Shown here: positions 27,827-39,138 of the stretch, piece by piece
Layout of the letters: every line of letters begins with the position of its first letter
Position numbering within the stretch: position 1 is the stretch's first letter
NCBI GenBank assembly: GCA_012519845.1
Contig: JAAYPK010000017.1
Location: 1-47,178, forward strand
Length of the DNA: 47,178 nucleotides
Direction of reading: 5' to 3'
Source: Clostridiales bacterium
GTDB taxonomy: Bacteria > Bacillota > Clostridia > Clostridiales > Clostridiaceae
Notes under the pieces: generated by a model
Databases searched by the model: none
What the model was told of the DNA's origin: nothing
Seen by the model: only the letters and a program-made list of their open reading frames with translations
Translations under genes and position numbers: made by a program

Positions 27827-27953
27827 GACTGTCTTCTTAACAAGACGCCTATTTTATGAGGGGTAAAATATTAAATAACTATCTTACAATATTATTATAT
27901 TAGTAATTTGTGTCATTTGAATGTATAAATGATTAATAAATTGAAAACAATTA

Positions 27954-29498
27954 CTACACTAGATATTTATTTATTATTTTGTCTATATTCCCATTTATAA
28001 TATAATCTTCAAACAACATATTCTCTTCATCTAATTGTAATGAAACATCATATAAAAAGGCCGGAATATTGCATTTAAGCATATCTCCTTTATTTTCACC
28101 TAATCTTGTATCATCTTCTTGTAACTTTCCTCCAATTACTAATGTAAACACATCTTCTACTTTATCATTGATTCTTTTTTTCTTTCCAAAAAAACCAATA
28201 GGAGAAATTTCATGTACTCCACAAGAATTTGTACATCCCGATATATGAATCTTTGGTAATCTATAAGATATATATTGTTTTTCATTAAAATAATCAAAAA
28301 TATCTTGTAATAACCCTTGACTATTACCTATGCCAACTTGACATATTGGAACCCCAATACAAGAAACACTATATTCAAAGTCTGTGCTACCACTAAAACT
28401 ATTTGTAAACTCTAATACTTTTTCTGCTTCTTCACCATTTAGATTTCTTATATACATTCCTTCATCCATAGATAATCTAATATCAATATCCTCATATTCT
28501 TCTATTAACTTTAATAGATTTTCCATATCATTTATTTTTAATTGACCACCAATTGGATGTATATAAACTGAATATAATCCTTCTTGCTTTTGTTCTATTA
28601 ATCTTTTATTAGTAACATTAGTTTTAATTCTTTCTTTTTTAGTTTCATTTTCTACTATATTAATTGTTAAATCATTATTTTTCTTTTCATTATCAACATA
28701 TTCTTGAAATTTCTTTACAAACTCTTCTTCCCCAATTCTAATTGGTATATATCTAAGTCTCGCTTTATTTTTATTTTCATAATCCCCTTCTTCCATAAAT
28801 AATTTTGTAAGTCCTTCAACATAATATAAAACATCCTTAGCTTCTATTAATTCTTTTAAGACAATTGCTTTTCTAGGATTGTTTCCAAGTCCTCCAGCTA
28901 CATATACCTTAAAATATTTTTTATCATCCTTTATTTTAGGAATAAATCCTAAATCTTGAACTTCACAGTGAGCTTCATCCTTGGAAGTAGAAGAAAAAGA
29001 AACCTTTAACTTTCTAGGTAACTTATAATTATAAATTTCTTTAAGAAAATAATTTCCTACAATCAAAGCATATGGCGATACATCAAAGGCCTCTCCTTTA
29101 ATTGTTCCTGCTAAAGGATCAATAGCCACATTTCTAGGAAAATTCCCTCCAGCACCTCTAGTGAAAATATTATAATCTAAACACTCTTCCATCAAATCAC
29201 ATACATTATCAATTGAAAGTCCATGAAGTTGTATTGCTTGCCTTGTTGTTAAATGAACAAAATCCAAATCATTCCTCTTCTCCAAATTACAAATCAGGTT
29301 TAATTCATTTATATTGGTAATCCCTGAAGGAATTCTAAGTCTTACCATAAATTCTTTTCCACCTCTATGAGCATAAACTCCCATTCCTCCAGATATTTTT
29401 TTGAATTCTGGAACAGTTAATTCTCCATTTAAGAACTTATATCCCTGTTCTCTAAAACCTTTAATTTCAGACTTAAGTATTTCTTTTAATCTATCCAT
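27954..29498 (-). CDS. siroheme nitrite/sulfite reductase (ferredoxin-linked type)
   Basis: A 514-residue siroheme-[4Fe-4S] reductase performing six-electron reduction of nitrite or sulfite. The two duplicated halves are visible: ferredoxin-like domains near 40-95 (SGGMGVYAHRGG, LTTRQAIQLHG) and 305-360. The cluster and siroheme ligands are C380, C386, C422 and C426 in a C-x5-C ... C-x3-C pattern. RGAGGNFPRNV supplies siroheme contacts. Nitrite versus sulfite cannot be settled by eye. The ATG follows AGAGGTGACAAA. The gene is bracketed by terminators and interrupts the dnaJ-prmA order, suggesting insertion. Its base composition looks like the neighbours'. Confidence 0.88.
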   Translation of the reverse strand: MDRLKEILKSEIKGFREQGYKFLNGELTVPEFKKISGGMGVYAHRGGKEFMVRLRIPSGITNINELNLICNLEKRNDLDFVHLTTRQAIQLHGLSIDNVCDLMEECLDYNIFTRGAGGNFPRNVAIDPLAGTIKGEAFDVSPYALIVGNYFLKEIYNYKLPRKLKVSFSSTSKDEAHCEVQDLGFIPKIKDDKKYFKVYVAGGLGNNPRKAIVLKELIEAKDVLYYVEGLTKLFMEEGDYENKNKARLRYIPIRIGEEEFVKKFQEYVDNEKKNNDLTINIVENETKKERIKTNVTNKRLIEQKQEGLYSVYIHPIGGQLKINDMENLLKLIEEYEDIDIRLSMDEGMYIRNLNGEEAEKVLEFTNSFSGSTDFEYSVSCIGVPICQVGIGNSQGLLQDIFDYFNEKQYISYRLPKIHISGCTNSCGVHEISPIGFFGKKKRINDKVEDVFTLVIGGKLQEDDTRLGENKGDMLKCNIPAFLYDVSLQLDEENMLFEDYIINGNIDKIINKYLV

Positions 29499-29555
29499 TT
29501 TGTCACCTCTAAATTAGTATTTGAATTTTGCTATTTATTTATAATCTCTTATACG

Positions 29556-29612
29556 TTAAAAAAACCATTTATTATTTTCATATTATTTAAAATATTCAAA
29601 ATAATAAATGGT
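29556..29612 (-). terminator. dnaJ (heat-shock operon) terminator
   Basis: A 15-bp perfect stem, ACCATTTATTATTTT (29564-29578) with AAAATAATAAATGGT (29598-29612), is followed by seven T on the minus strand. It closes the hrcA-grpE-dnaK-dnaJ transcript. Confidence 0.9.
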
Positions 29613-29617
29613 AATCT

Positions 29618-30745
29618 CTATTTAAAAATTCCAAAACCTTTTTTATGTTTTGAACTACCTTCTACTTCTTCTCCTGAAGCAACCATAAATGCATGTAATG
29701 CTTCTTTTTGTTTATCATTTAAATTCTTAGGAATATCAACTATTATTTTTACATATTGATCTCCTCTTCCATTAGAATTAACTCTTGGAACACCTTTTCC
29801 CTTTAATCTAAATAATGTTTCTGATTGAGTACCAGCTGGTACATCATATTTAACATCCCCATCTACAGTAGCAACCTTTATTTCAGTTCCTAATGCAGCT
29901 TTTGCCATAGAAATATGCATATCTATATATATATCATTACCTTTTCTTTTAAACTTTTTAGAAGGTGCCACTCTAATTCTAATATATAAATCACCTGGAG
30001 GCCCTCCATTCTTACCGTGCTCTCCTTGTCCTCTTAATGGTAACACATTTCCAGTATCTACACCTGCTGGAATCTTAACTGTTATTTTTCTATTTTTTCT
30101 TACGCTACCTTTTCCATTACATGTATGACATGGCTTTTCAATAATTTTACCTGAACCTCCACATTTATTACATGTAGTTGTACTCACAAAATTTCCTAAT
30201 TGAGTTTGTCTCTGTACTCTAACTTGACCGGAACCACCGCATTGTGGACAAGTCTTTGCACTTGTACCTGCTTCAGCACCGCTTCCATGACAACTTTCAC
30301 ATTGTTCATTTCTTGTAATGGAAATTTCTTTTTCAACACCAAATACTGCTTCTTCAAAAGTTAAATTTAATTGATATTCTAAATCATCACCTTGAACTGG
30401 TCCATTTCTTCTTCTTGATGAACCTCCGCCACCACCAAAGATAGTGTCGAAAATGTCACCAAAACCACCCATTCCAGAAAAATCGAAGCCACCAAAACCG
30501 CTTCCATCAAATCCGCCACCACTAAAATCTGCATTACCAAATTGATCATAATTTGCTTTCTTTTGAGGGTCTGATAAGACTTGATAAGCTTCGTTGATTT
30601 CCTTAAACTTTGCCTCTGCCTCCGGATTTCCTTTATTTTTATCTGGATGGTATTTTATAGCTAATTTTCTAAATGCCTTTTTTATTTCATCATCACTTGC
30701 TCCTTTTTGCAGACCAAGGACTTCATAATAATCTTTATTTGCCAC
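29618..30745 (-). CDS. dnaJ: chaperone protein DnaJ
   Basis: A 375-residue Hsp40 that delivers clients to DnaK and stimulates its ATPase. The J domain (about 1-68) contains HPDKNKGNP; a Gly/Phe-rich linker (about 70-115) follows; the zinc region has four CxxCxGxG repeats ([32 protein letters not shown]); the C-terminal client domain closes the protein. The start is the GTG at 30745 ([11 protein letters not shown]), six bases after AGGTGGTG; two further GTGs upstream at 30757 and 30754 belong to that ribosome binding site. Confidence 0.96.
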   Translation of the reverse strand: MANKDYYEVLGLQKGASDDEIKKAFRKLAIKYHPDKNKGNPEAEAKFKEINEAYQVLSDPQKKANYDQFGNADFSGGGFDGSGFGGFDFSGMGGFGDIFDTIFGGGGGSSRRRNGPVQGDDLEYQLNLTFEEAVFGVEKEISITRNEQCESCHGSGAEAGTSAKTCPQCGGSGQVRVQRQTQLGNFVSTTTCNKCGGSGKIIEKPCHTCNGKGSVRKNRKITVKIPAGVDTGNVLPLRGQGEHGKNGGPPGDLYIRIRVAPSKKFKRKGNDIYIDMHISMAKAALGTEIKVATVDGDVKYDVPAGTQSETLFRLKGKGVPRVNSNGRGDQYVKIIVDIPKNLNDKQKEALHAFMVASGEEVEGSSKHKKGFGIFK

Positions 30746-30779
30746 TTTTTTCACCACCTAGTTTGACTATATTAACCTA

Positions 30780-30812
30780 TTAAAGGGAAGACGACTTCTG
30801 CCTTCCCTTTAA
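30780..30812 (-). terminator. hairpin between dnaK and dnaJ
   Basis: An 11-bp stem, TTAAAGGGAAG with CTTCCCTTTAA, lies between the dnaK stop and dnaJ. No T run follows, so partial termination, mRNA processing or stabilisation is more likely than full stop. Confidence 0.55.
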
Positions 30813-30842
30813 AATTGTATACTGTTTCTTAAACAATTACAA

Positions 30843-32711
<1,869 letters not shown>

Positions 32712-32751
32712 CTAAATTTATACTCAAAAATCATTATATTTTTTAATTTTA

Positions 32752-33348
32752 TTAATTAGCTACTTTTACTACAGAATGTCTAATAACTTTATCGCCTCTT
32801 TTATAGCCTTTCATAAAGACTTCAACAATTTGATTTTTATCTAAATTATCATCTTCTATATGCATTACAGCTTGATGCATATTTGGATCAAATTCTTTTG
32901 AAGCATCAATTTCTTCTACTCCTAATTTTTCAAAGGTTTGATTTAGACCTTTAATAGTCATATCAATTCCTTTTTTAAGATCTTCAAAATTTCCTTCAGC
33001 TTGTGCAGCTCTTTCTAAATTATCTGCTACTGGTAAAATTTCTTTTAGTATGTCATAACAAGCATCTGTGTATATTCCTTCTTTTTCTTTTGCAGTTCTT
33101 TTTCTAAAATTATCATACTCAGCAGTTACTCTTAGTAGTCTTTCTTTTAAAGCTTCTAATTCATTATTTAACTTTTTTATTTCATCTTTACTTTTTCTAA
33201 GCATATCTACTTCGTCCTCTACTTTAATTTCTTCTGCTTCTTGCGTTTCCTCTAGGACCTCTTCAGTATTATTTTCAGTTTCTTCTAATTTATCACCATC
33301 TTCTATAACTTCTTCTAATGTGTCTTTAACTTCTTTATTGTCTTCCAT
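32752..33348 (-). CDS. grpE: nucleotide exchange factor GrpE
   Basis: A 198-residue exchange factor that releases ADP from DnaK. A long acidic N-terminal stretch (Glu-rich, about 1-50) leads into a coiled coil with RVTAEYDNFRKRTAKEKE and a C-terminal beta domain with NMHQAVMHIEDD and VFMKGYKRGDKVIRHS. The order hrcA-grpE-dnaK-dnaJ is the class I heat-shock arrangement of Firmicutes. The start follows GAGGTG about 11 bases upstream. Confidence 0.96.
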   Translation of the reverse strand: MEDNKEVKDTLEEVIEDGDKLEETENNTEEVLEETQEAEEIKVEDEVDMLRKSKDEIKKLNNELEALKERLLRVTAEYDNFRKRTAKEKEGIYTDACYDILKEILPVADNLERAAQAEGNFEDLKKGIDMTIKGLNQTFEKLGVEEIDASKEFDPNMHQAVMHIEDDNLDKNQIVEVFMKGYKRGDKVIRHSVVKVAN

Positions 33349-33379
33349 TTTTAAACAACACCTCTTCTCTTTTTATTAA

Positions 33380-34408
33380 CTATAATCCTTGATTTTTTAA
33401 GGCCTCATTTAATTCTTTAATTACTTCAGCCATAATTGCTATTACTCTTGAATAATTTATTCTTCTTGGACCTATTAATCCAATATTTCCAACTGATTTA
33501 CCACCTAAAGAATATTCAGCAGAAATTACGCTGCAATTTTGAGCTTCAGGGATATATATCTCATCTCCAATTTTTATAGTAATATCACCTTCTGGAGCAA
33601 TTAATTCAATTAAGCAATCCTTATTATAAAGTAAATTTAAAATTTCTTTTGCATTATTAATTTCGTTATATTCAGGATAATTAAATATATTGGTTGTTCC
33701 TTCCATAAATATCTCTGACTTGTTTTCTTCTTTTAATGTTTCATATAATGCAGGAACAATAGCATTAAATAAATCATCATAACTACCAAAATCTCTTTTT
33801 AAATTATTAATAACTTCAAGATTTATTTGTTCAATAGTTAATCCAACTAATCTATTATTAATTAAAAGATTTATTGTTTGTAATTCTTTTAATGTAGGCA
33901 TTTTAACAACTCTAATTCGATGATTTTTTATCACTCCATTATCTGTAACAATCACTGATACTAAATTCAACTCATCAATTTTTAATATTTGAATTGATTT
34001 TATGTAACTTTTATTAACAGAGGGTGTTTGGACGACACAAGTTAAATTAGTTAATTGAGATAACAATGAACTTGCTTGTTTTACAATTTTATCTACTTCC
34101 CCCATTGCTGAGTTAATAATATATTCTTTTATTTGAAGTTCTTCTTCTTTTGATAATTTTGATTGCTTCATCAAATTATCTACATATAATCTATAACCTT
34201 TGCTAGAAGGTATCCTTCCTGATGAAGTATGTGGCTGCTCTAAATAACCCATATCCTCTAAATCAGACATTTCATTCCTTATTGTTGCAGATCCAACACC
34301 TAAATCATACTTCTTAGCAATTGTTCTTGAACCTACCGGTTCACCACTATTGATATAATCATTTATTATTGCTTCAAGAATTAATATTTTTCTTTTATCA
34401 ATAGTCAT
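33380..34408 (-). CDS. hrcA: heat-inducible transcription repressor HrcA
   Basis: A 342-residue repressor binding CIRCE. The N-terminal winged helix is seen as [24 protein letters not shown], followed by [15 protein letters not shown] and a GAF-like dimerisation core; [14 protein letters not shown] near the end is family-specific. ATG 34408 (MTIDKRKIL) is chosen over the GTG/ATG at 34417 and 34414 because GAGGTG lies between them. The gene is autoregulated through the CIRCE element just upstream. Confidence 0.96.
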   Translation of the reverse strand: MTIDKRKILILEAIINDYINSGEPVGSRTIAKKYDLGVGSATIRNEMSDLEDMGYLEQPHTSSGRIPSSKGYRLYVDNLMKQSKLSKEEELQIKEYIINSAMGEVDKIVKQASSLLSQLTNLTCVVQTPSVNKSYIKSIQILKIDELNLVSVIVTDNGVIKNHRIRVVKMPTLKELQTINLLINNRLVGLTIEQINLEVINNLKRDFGSYDDLFNAIVPALYETLKEENKSEIFMEGTTNIFNYPEYNEINNAKEILNLLYNKDCLIELIAPEGDITIKIGDEIYIPEAQNCSVISAEYSLGGKSVGNIGLIGPRRINYSRVIAIMAEVIKELNEALKNQGL

Positions 34409-34426
34409 AAACATCACCTCGTTTTG

Positions 34427-34453
34427 TTAGCACTCACTAACATCGAGTGCTAA
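34427..34453 (-). promoter_or_regulatory. CIRCE operator of the hrcA operon
   Basis: TTAGCACTC (34427-34435), a nine-base spacer and GAGTGCTAA (34445-34453) form a perfect CIRCE inverted repeat. It lies between the -10 and the hrcA start, where HrcA binding blocks transcription (established for the family). Confidence 0.98.
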
Positions 34454-34466
34454 TGACTATGCTTTT

Positions 34467-34495
34467 AATATATTCTTTCTTTAAATATTTGTCAA
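34467..34495 (-). promoter_or_regulatory. hrcA operon promoter (SigA type)
   Basis: On the minus strand TTGACA (34490-34495) and TATATT (34467-34472) are separated by 17 bases, with CIRCE about 13 bases downstream of the -10. Confidence 0.88.
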
Positions 34496-34581
34496 TATTT
34501 ATTTTCCACAATAATACCAATATATTCTTATTATATTAACTTATCTTTATTTTTCTGATAATATCTTTGTTTTTCTACATT

Positions 34582-35706
34582 TTATAATATCATATCACTC
34601 ATTACAGTATTTGATAATTCTATACCCTTCTTTGTTAAATATATTCTTCCATTATTTCTTTCTAATAATCCAATTGCTATATTTTTATTAATTACGTCTT
34701 TATATATAGAATCTATACTTACTCCAAATCGTTTCATAAAATCAGTTTCTTTTACACCTTTAATCATTCTTAATCCCATAAACATAAATTCTTCTATATT
34801 ATCTTCTTTAGTATTAACATTTTCTATAATTGAAATACATGTATTTTCGTTTATTTTTTTAATATATTCTTCTATTTTTGATACATTTTTTATTCTAGTA
34901 TTATTTATGTATGAACTTGCAGCTAAGCCTACACCAATATATTCTTCACATTGCCAATATATTTTATTATGAAAACACTCTTTATTTTTTTGAGCAAAAT
35001 TAGAAATTTCATATTGATTATATCCATTGTTTTCTAAAATTTTAACTCCTAAATGATACATTTCTCTTTCCTCATTTTCAGATGGAAGCTGAAGTTTGTT
35101 TTCATTATATAAAGTATAAAAAGGTGTATTTTCTTCAACAATTAGACTGTAAGCAGATATATGTTCAGGTTTAATTTCAATAATTTTATTTAAACTTTCT
35201 TCCCACTCCTTAATTGTTTGAGTAGGAAGACCAAACATAATATCTACATTTATATTGTTAAATCCATAACTTCTTGCTAAAAAATAATTATGTATAAAGT
35301 CATTATAATTATGTATTCTGCCAATTTTTTTTAATAACCTATCCTGTGTACTTTGTAACCCAAAACTTAATCTATTAATACCACCCTTTTTTATAATAGA
35401 TATTTTTTCCTCATTTAGTGTTCCTGGATTACACTCCATTGTTTTTTCTGCATTTTCAACATATCTCAAATTGTTCACTATTTCCATTAATTTTTTTAAT
35501 TCATCTACATTTAAATAAGAAGGAGTCCCTCCTCCAATAAATAGACTTCGTACTTTATAACTACTACATCTTAATTTAATTTCCTTTTCTAAAGCTTCTA
35601 TATATGCTGGCATATATTTTTCCATAGATGAAAATGATGTAAAATCACAATAAAAACATTTATTTTTACAAAACGGAATATGTATATATAAAGAAATTTC
35701 TTTCAT
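34582..35706 (-). CDS. hemW: radical SAM protein HemW (heme chaperone, formerly HemN-like)
   Basis: A 374-residue radical-SAM protein. The cluster motif is CKNKCFYCDF (C13, C17, C20). SLYIHIPFC at the N-terminus and the later FHNKIYW are HemW hallmarks; HemN's extra fourth cysteine (CxxxCxxCxC) is replaced by CDF, so HemW rather than oxygen-independent coproporphyrinogen oxidase is the better call. The ATG follows GAGGAGGAAAA. It sits between lepA and hrcA as usual in Firmicutes. Confidence 0.92.
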   Translation of the reverse strand: MKEISLYIHIPFCKNKCFYCDFTSFSSMEKYMPAYIEALEKEIKLRCSSYKVRSLFIGGGTPSYLNVDELKKLMEIVNNLRYVENAEKTMECNPGTLNEEKISIIKKGGINRLSFGLQSTQDRLLKKIGRIHNYNDFIHNYFLARSYGFNNINVDIMFGLPTQTIKEWEESLNKIIEIKPEHISAYSLIVEENTPFYTLYNENKLQLPSENEEREMYHLGVKILENNGYNQYEISNFAQKNKECFHNKIYWQCEEYIGVGLAASSYINNTRIKNVSKIEEYIKKINENTCISIIENVNTKEDNIEEFMFMGLRMIKGVKETDFMKRFGVSIDSIYKDVINKNIAIGLLERNNGRIYLTKKGIELSNTVMSDMIL

Positions 35707-35722
35707 TTTTCCTCCTCTACAT

Positions 35723-35772
35723 TAAAAATAAGCTGTGTGTAGTAGTTTTTCTATTACACATCAGCCTATTTT
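35723..35772 (-). terminator. lepA terminator
   Basis: An imperfect stem pairs AATAGGCTG and TGTGTA with TACACA and CAGCTTATT, followed by TTTTTA on the minus strand. It lies directly after the lepA stop and before hemW. Confidence 0.75.
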
Positions 35773-37578
35773 TTAGTTTACTTTAAGAACTGCCATAAAT
35801 GCTTCTTGAGGTACTTCAACTGATCCTACTTGACGCATTCTTTTTTTACCTTCTTTTTGCTTTTCAAGAAGTTTCTTCTTTCTTGAAATATCCCCTCCAT
35901 AGCATTTTGCAAGAACATCTTTTCTCATTGCTTTAACAGTCTCTCTTGCTATTATCTTAGCTCCTACAGCTGCTTGAATTGGTACTTCAAACATTTGTCT
36001 TGGAATAATTTCTTTTAATTTTTCTGCAATTGCCCTACCTTTATGATATGCCTTTTCACTTGGAACTATCATTGATAAAGCATCCACTACATCACCATTT
36101 AACAATATATCCAATTTAACTAGTTCAGTTTTTGTATATCCTTTATACTCATAATCTAATGATGCATACCCTCTTGTTCTTGATTTTAAAGTATCAAAGA
36201 AATCAAATATAATTTCATTTAATGGAATATCATAATTAACTACTGCTCTAGTTTGCTCAATATATTCCATATTAATATATACTCCTCTTCTCTCTTGACA
36301 AAGTTCCATTACAGCACCTACATAATCTGTTGGTGTTATTATTGCAACTTTCACAATAGGTTCTTCCATATATGCAATTTCTGTTGTTTTTGGAAGATTC
36401 GTAGGATTTGTTATGTCAAATTTTTCACCATCAGTTTTAGTAACCTTATATATTACAGATGGTGCTGTAGTTATAATATCTAAATTAAATTCTCTTTCTA
36501 TTCTTTCTTGAATTATTTCCATATGTAATAAACCAAGAAAACCACATCTAAATCCAAATCCAAGAGCTACAGATGTTTCAGGCTCAAACATTAATGCTGC
36601 ATCATTAATTTGTAACTTTTCAAGTGCTTCTTTTAATTCATCATATTTTGCTCCATCTACTGGATATATTCCTGAGTATACCATAGGAATAGCTGGCTTA
36701 TATCCTGGTAATGGTTCTTTTGTTGGATTTAATGCATCAGTTATAGTATCACCAACTCTTGCATCTCTAACATTTTTAATAGAACCTGCAATATATCCAA
36801 CATCTCCTGCCTTAAGTTCATTAATCGGCATAAGTTTTGGAGTAAATACTCCAACTTCTACTACTTCATAGGTTTTGTTAGTTGCCATTAATTTTATTTT
36901 ACTACCTGGTTTTACAGTTCCATCTTTTATTCTTACATAACATACTACACCTTTATAGCTATCATAATATGAATCAAATATTAAGGCTTTTAATGGTGCC
37001 TCTTCATCTCCTTCTGGAGGTGGTAGCCTTTCAACTATTTCTTCTAATACTTCATTAATATTTAATCCTGTTTTTGCAGATATCATTGGTGCTGATTCTG
37101 CTTCTATTCCAATTACATCTTCAATTTCCTTTTTTACCTCTTCTGCTCTTTGAGAAGGTAAATCAATTTTATTAATAACAGGAGCTATTTCTAAGTCATT
37201 ATCTAAGGCTAGATAACAATTAGCTAATGTTTGTGCTTGAATACCTTGTGTTGCATCAACTACAAGTAATGCTCCTTCACATGCTGCTAAACTTCTTGAT
37301 ACTTCGTAAGTAAAATCTACATGACCTGGAGTATCAATAAGATTCAAAATGTATTCATGACCATCATTTCTTTTATAAACAAGTCTCGCTGCTTGAGATT
37401 TTATTGTAATTCCTCTTTCTCTTTCAATTTCCATATTATCTAAAACCTGAGACTCCATTTCTCTTTGAGTAAGAGTACCTGTTGCTTCTAACAACCTATC
37501 AGCTAATGTAGACTTACCATGGTCAATATGGGCTACTATTGAAAAATTTCTTATGTATTGTTTTCTATTATCACTCAT
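35773..37578 (-). CDS. lepA: elongation factor 4 (LepA)
   Basis: A 601-residue translational GTPase related to EF-G and active in translation under stress or in initiation-linked ribosome assembly. The G domain has [13 protein letters not shown] (G1), DTPGHVDF (G3) and [12 protein letters not shown] (G4). Domains II, III and V follow, and the LepA-specific C-terminal domain ends with [20 protein letters not shown]. Full length. The start is ATG 37578 after GGGGGTTGATACCAAT. Confidence 0.97.
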   Translation of the reverse strand: MSDNRKQYIRNFSIVAHIDHGKSTLADRLLEATGTLTQREMESQVLDNMEIERERGITIKSQAARLVYKRNDGHEYILNLIDTPGHVDFTYEVSRSLAACEGALLVVDATQGIQAQTLANCYLALDNDLEIAPVINKIDLPSQRAEEVKKEIEDVIGIEAESAPMISAKTGLNINEVLEEIVERLPPPEGDEEAPLKALIFDSYYDSYKGVVCYVRIKDGTVKPGSKIKLMATNKTYEVVEVGVFTPKLMPINELKAGDVGYIAGSIKNVRDARVGDTITDALNPTKEPLPGYKPAIPMVYSGIYPVDGAKYDELKEALEKLQINDAALMFEPETSVALGFGFRCGFLGLLHMEIIQERIEREFNLDIITTAPSVIYKVTKTDGEKFDITNPTNLPKTTEIAYMEEPIVKVAIITPTDYVGAVMELCQERRGVYINMEYIEQTRAVVNYDIPLNEIIFDFFDTLKSRTRGYASLDYEYKGYTKTELVKLDILLNGDVVDALSMIVPSEKAYHKGRAIAEKLKEIIPRQMFEVPIQAAVGAKIIARETVKAMRKDVLAKCYGGDISRKKKLLEKQKEGKKRMRQVGSVEVPQEAFMAVLKVN

Positions 37579-37620
37579 ATATTGGTATCAACCCCCGAAC
37601 ATAAAATAATTTACATTATA

Positions 37621-37953
37621 TCATAACCTTGCAATAAACTCTTGTATTTTATTAAAAATATTTTTTATCCCTTTTATTATACTTGATTCAGTTGAAATTT
37701 TAAAATCATTATTACCTACTTTAACTAAATATTCTCCTGAATCCTCTTTATATATTTTTATAAAAGATTCATCTTTTATAAATTCATTATACTCCTTACT
37801 TAATTCATTTTCTTCTAAAGTATTTCCATCATTAAATACTGTTATTGGTGATAAAAATTGTGAATTAATTATATTAATTTTAACTATACCTATTATAGTT
37901 AACAAAACAACTAACAGTAATATAAAAGAAATAAACATTTTCCTCTTATACAT
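37621..37953 (-). CDS. small single-pass membrane protein of unknown function
   Basis: A 110-residue protein with a basic N-terminus (MYKRK), one hydrophobic helix (about residues 5-28, rich in Ile, Leu and Val) and a mostly acidic, polar outside part ending NIFNKIQEFIARL. No family is recognised. ATG 37953 is used instead of the upstream in-frame ATGs because AGGGGTGCTTTT precedes it. It lies between spoIIP and lepA on the same strand. A sporulation link is only suggested by the neighbour. Confidence 0.6.
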   Translation of the reverse strand: MYKRKMFISFILLLVVLLTIIGIVKINIINSQFLSPITVFNDGNTLEENELSKEYNEFIKDESFIKIYKEDSGEYLVKVGNNDFKISTESSIIKGIKNIFNKIQEFIARL

Positions 37954-38011
37954 AAAAGCACCCCTAAATAACATTTTTATTATAAGGATGCTCATTTTTT
38001 ATGAATTGTAT

Positions 38012-39028
38012 TCACTTTCTATTAATATACTCTGCTATTGCCCTTGCAATGTACTTTGCTGAATTTTTAGCCTCATCAGGAGTATTTGCATTTGAACCAC
38101 ATTCAATTAATATACTGCCATCACTTAATCCTTGATTAAATGCCAATAAGCCGTGATTATAGGTGTATATAGTTCTTGTAAATCCAGGATATAATTCTTC
38201 CATTTTATTAAATATATACTCTGTAGTTTCTTTATTTTTATTATATCTACTACTATTTTTAGCTGTAACCATCATTATTCTTGCTACATTTTCATTATTG
38301 ATTTTTGTTGTTACAGATGCTTTATTGTCCACTGCATCTCTATGAAGGTCTATAACTAATTTAAAATCTCCATATTTCTTCAAATATGATGATACTGTTT
38401 CATTTGACCTTTGATAACAACCAACATATGAAACACTATGGTTAGTTTTATCATGTATTACACTTATTCCATAATTATTTTCAAGCTCTTTTGTTATTTC
38501 ATTTCCCACACCTACAACATTTAAATCTTCATTATCTGAATCTGGACTGCCTTCTCCATAACCTTCTGTTGTATGAGTATGGTATATTAATACTTCTGGC
38601 TTTGATTGATCTAAAACCTTTTTTAAATCATTATCAACAACTTCCACCTTATTTATACTTGAATCATTAATTTCAAAGGGACTTAAATTTATTGAGGCTA
38701 CATTACTAGGTAAAGTATATTCTGAATCGAAGAAACTCACTTCCCCACCAATAATATTTAAAAAATTTATTTTAGAAGCTCCTATTGCTTCTAAGCATAC
38801 TTGTTTAATTGACAGGTTATTTTCCACATAATCTTCACTATTGTAAACTTCTGATTCTAAACAAGGTATTCCAAAATTTAATAACTGAACATATGCATAA
38901 CCGCCTCTTTCCCTATTAGAATCTAATATCTTTATAACTCTGTAAGAAAAAATACCTATAATAATTAATAATGCAATCACCATGAAATTTATACCTTTTT
39001 TATTACCTTTAGCTCCTAAATAAGTCAC
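38012..39028 (-). CDS. spoIIP: stage II sporulation protein P
   Basis: A 338-residue membrane-anchored amidase/endopeptidase that, with SpoIID and SpoIIM, degrades septal peptidoglycan during engulfment. An N-terminal membrane segment follows a short basic stretch; the amidase domain holds VLIYHTHTTEGYG and VIDLHRDAV, with the zinc-type histidines, and ILIECGSNANTP near the end. The GTG at 39028 is preferred: AGAGGGG lies eight or so bases upstream, while the frame's further start (TTG, 39049) overlaps that ribosome binding site. Confidence 0.93.
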   Translation of the reverse strand: MTYLGAKGNKKGINFMVIALLIIIGIFSYRVIKILDSNRERGGYAYVQLLNFGIPCLESEVYNSEDYVENNLSIKQVCLEAIGASKINFLNIIGGEVSFFDSEYTLPSNVASINLSPFEINDSSINKVEVVDNDLKKVLDQSKPEVLIYHTHTTEGYGEGSPDSDNEDLNVVGVGNEITKELENNYGISVIHDKTNHSVSYVGCYQRSNETVSSYLKKYGDFKLVIDLHRDAVDNKASVTTKINNENVARIMMVTAKNSSRYNKNKETTEYIFNKMEELYPGFTRTIYTYNHGLLAFNQGLSDGSILIECGSNANTPDEAKNSAKYIARAIAEYINRK

Positions 39029-39109
39029 ACCTACCGTCCCCTCTTTCAATTATAGATATTAATGTCAAAACTTAAAAAGCTTGAAAACTTTAAACACAGC
39101 CTCCATTTA

Positions 39110-39138
39110 AGTATATGAGGGGTAATATTCTTTATTAC
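39110..39138 (-). promoter_or_regulatory. possible SigE-type promoter of spoIIP
   Basis: On the minus strand CATATACT (39110-39117) resembles the SigE -10, and GTAATAA 14 bases upstream carries the -35 ATA. It overlaps the gpr stop and lies about 80 bases before spoIIP, which is SigE-controlled in Bacillus. The -35 is weak. Confidence 0.4.

Noticed and set aside
27848..27862. Shared atgaggggtaa motif also at 39115-39125 taken as a repeat family
   Set aside because: Only two copies seen and both may be -10 neighbourhoods of sporulation-type promoters; not a repeat element.
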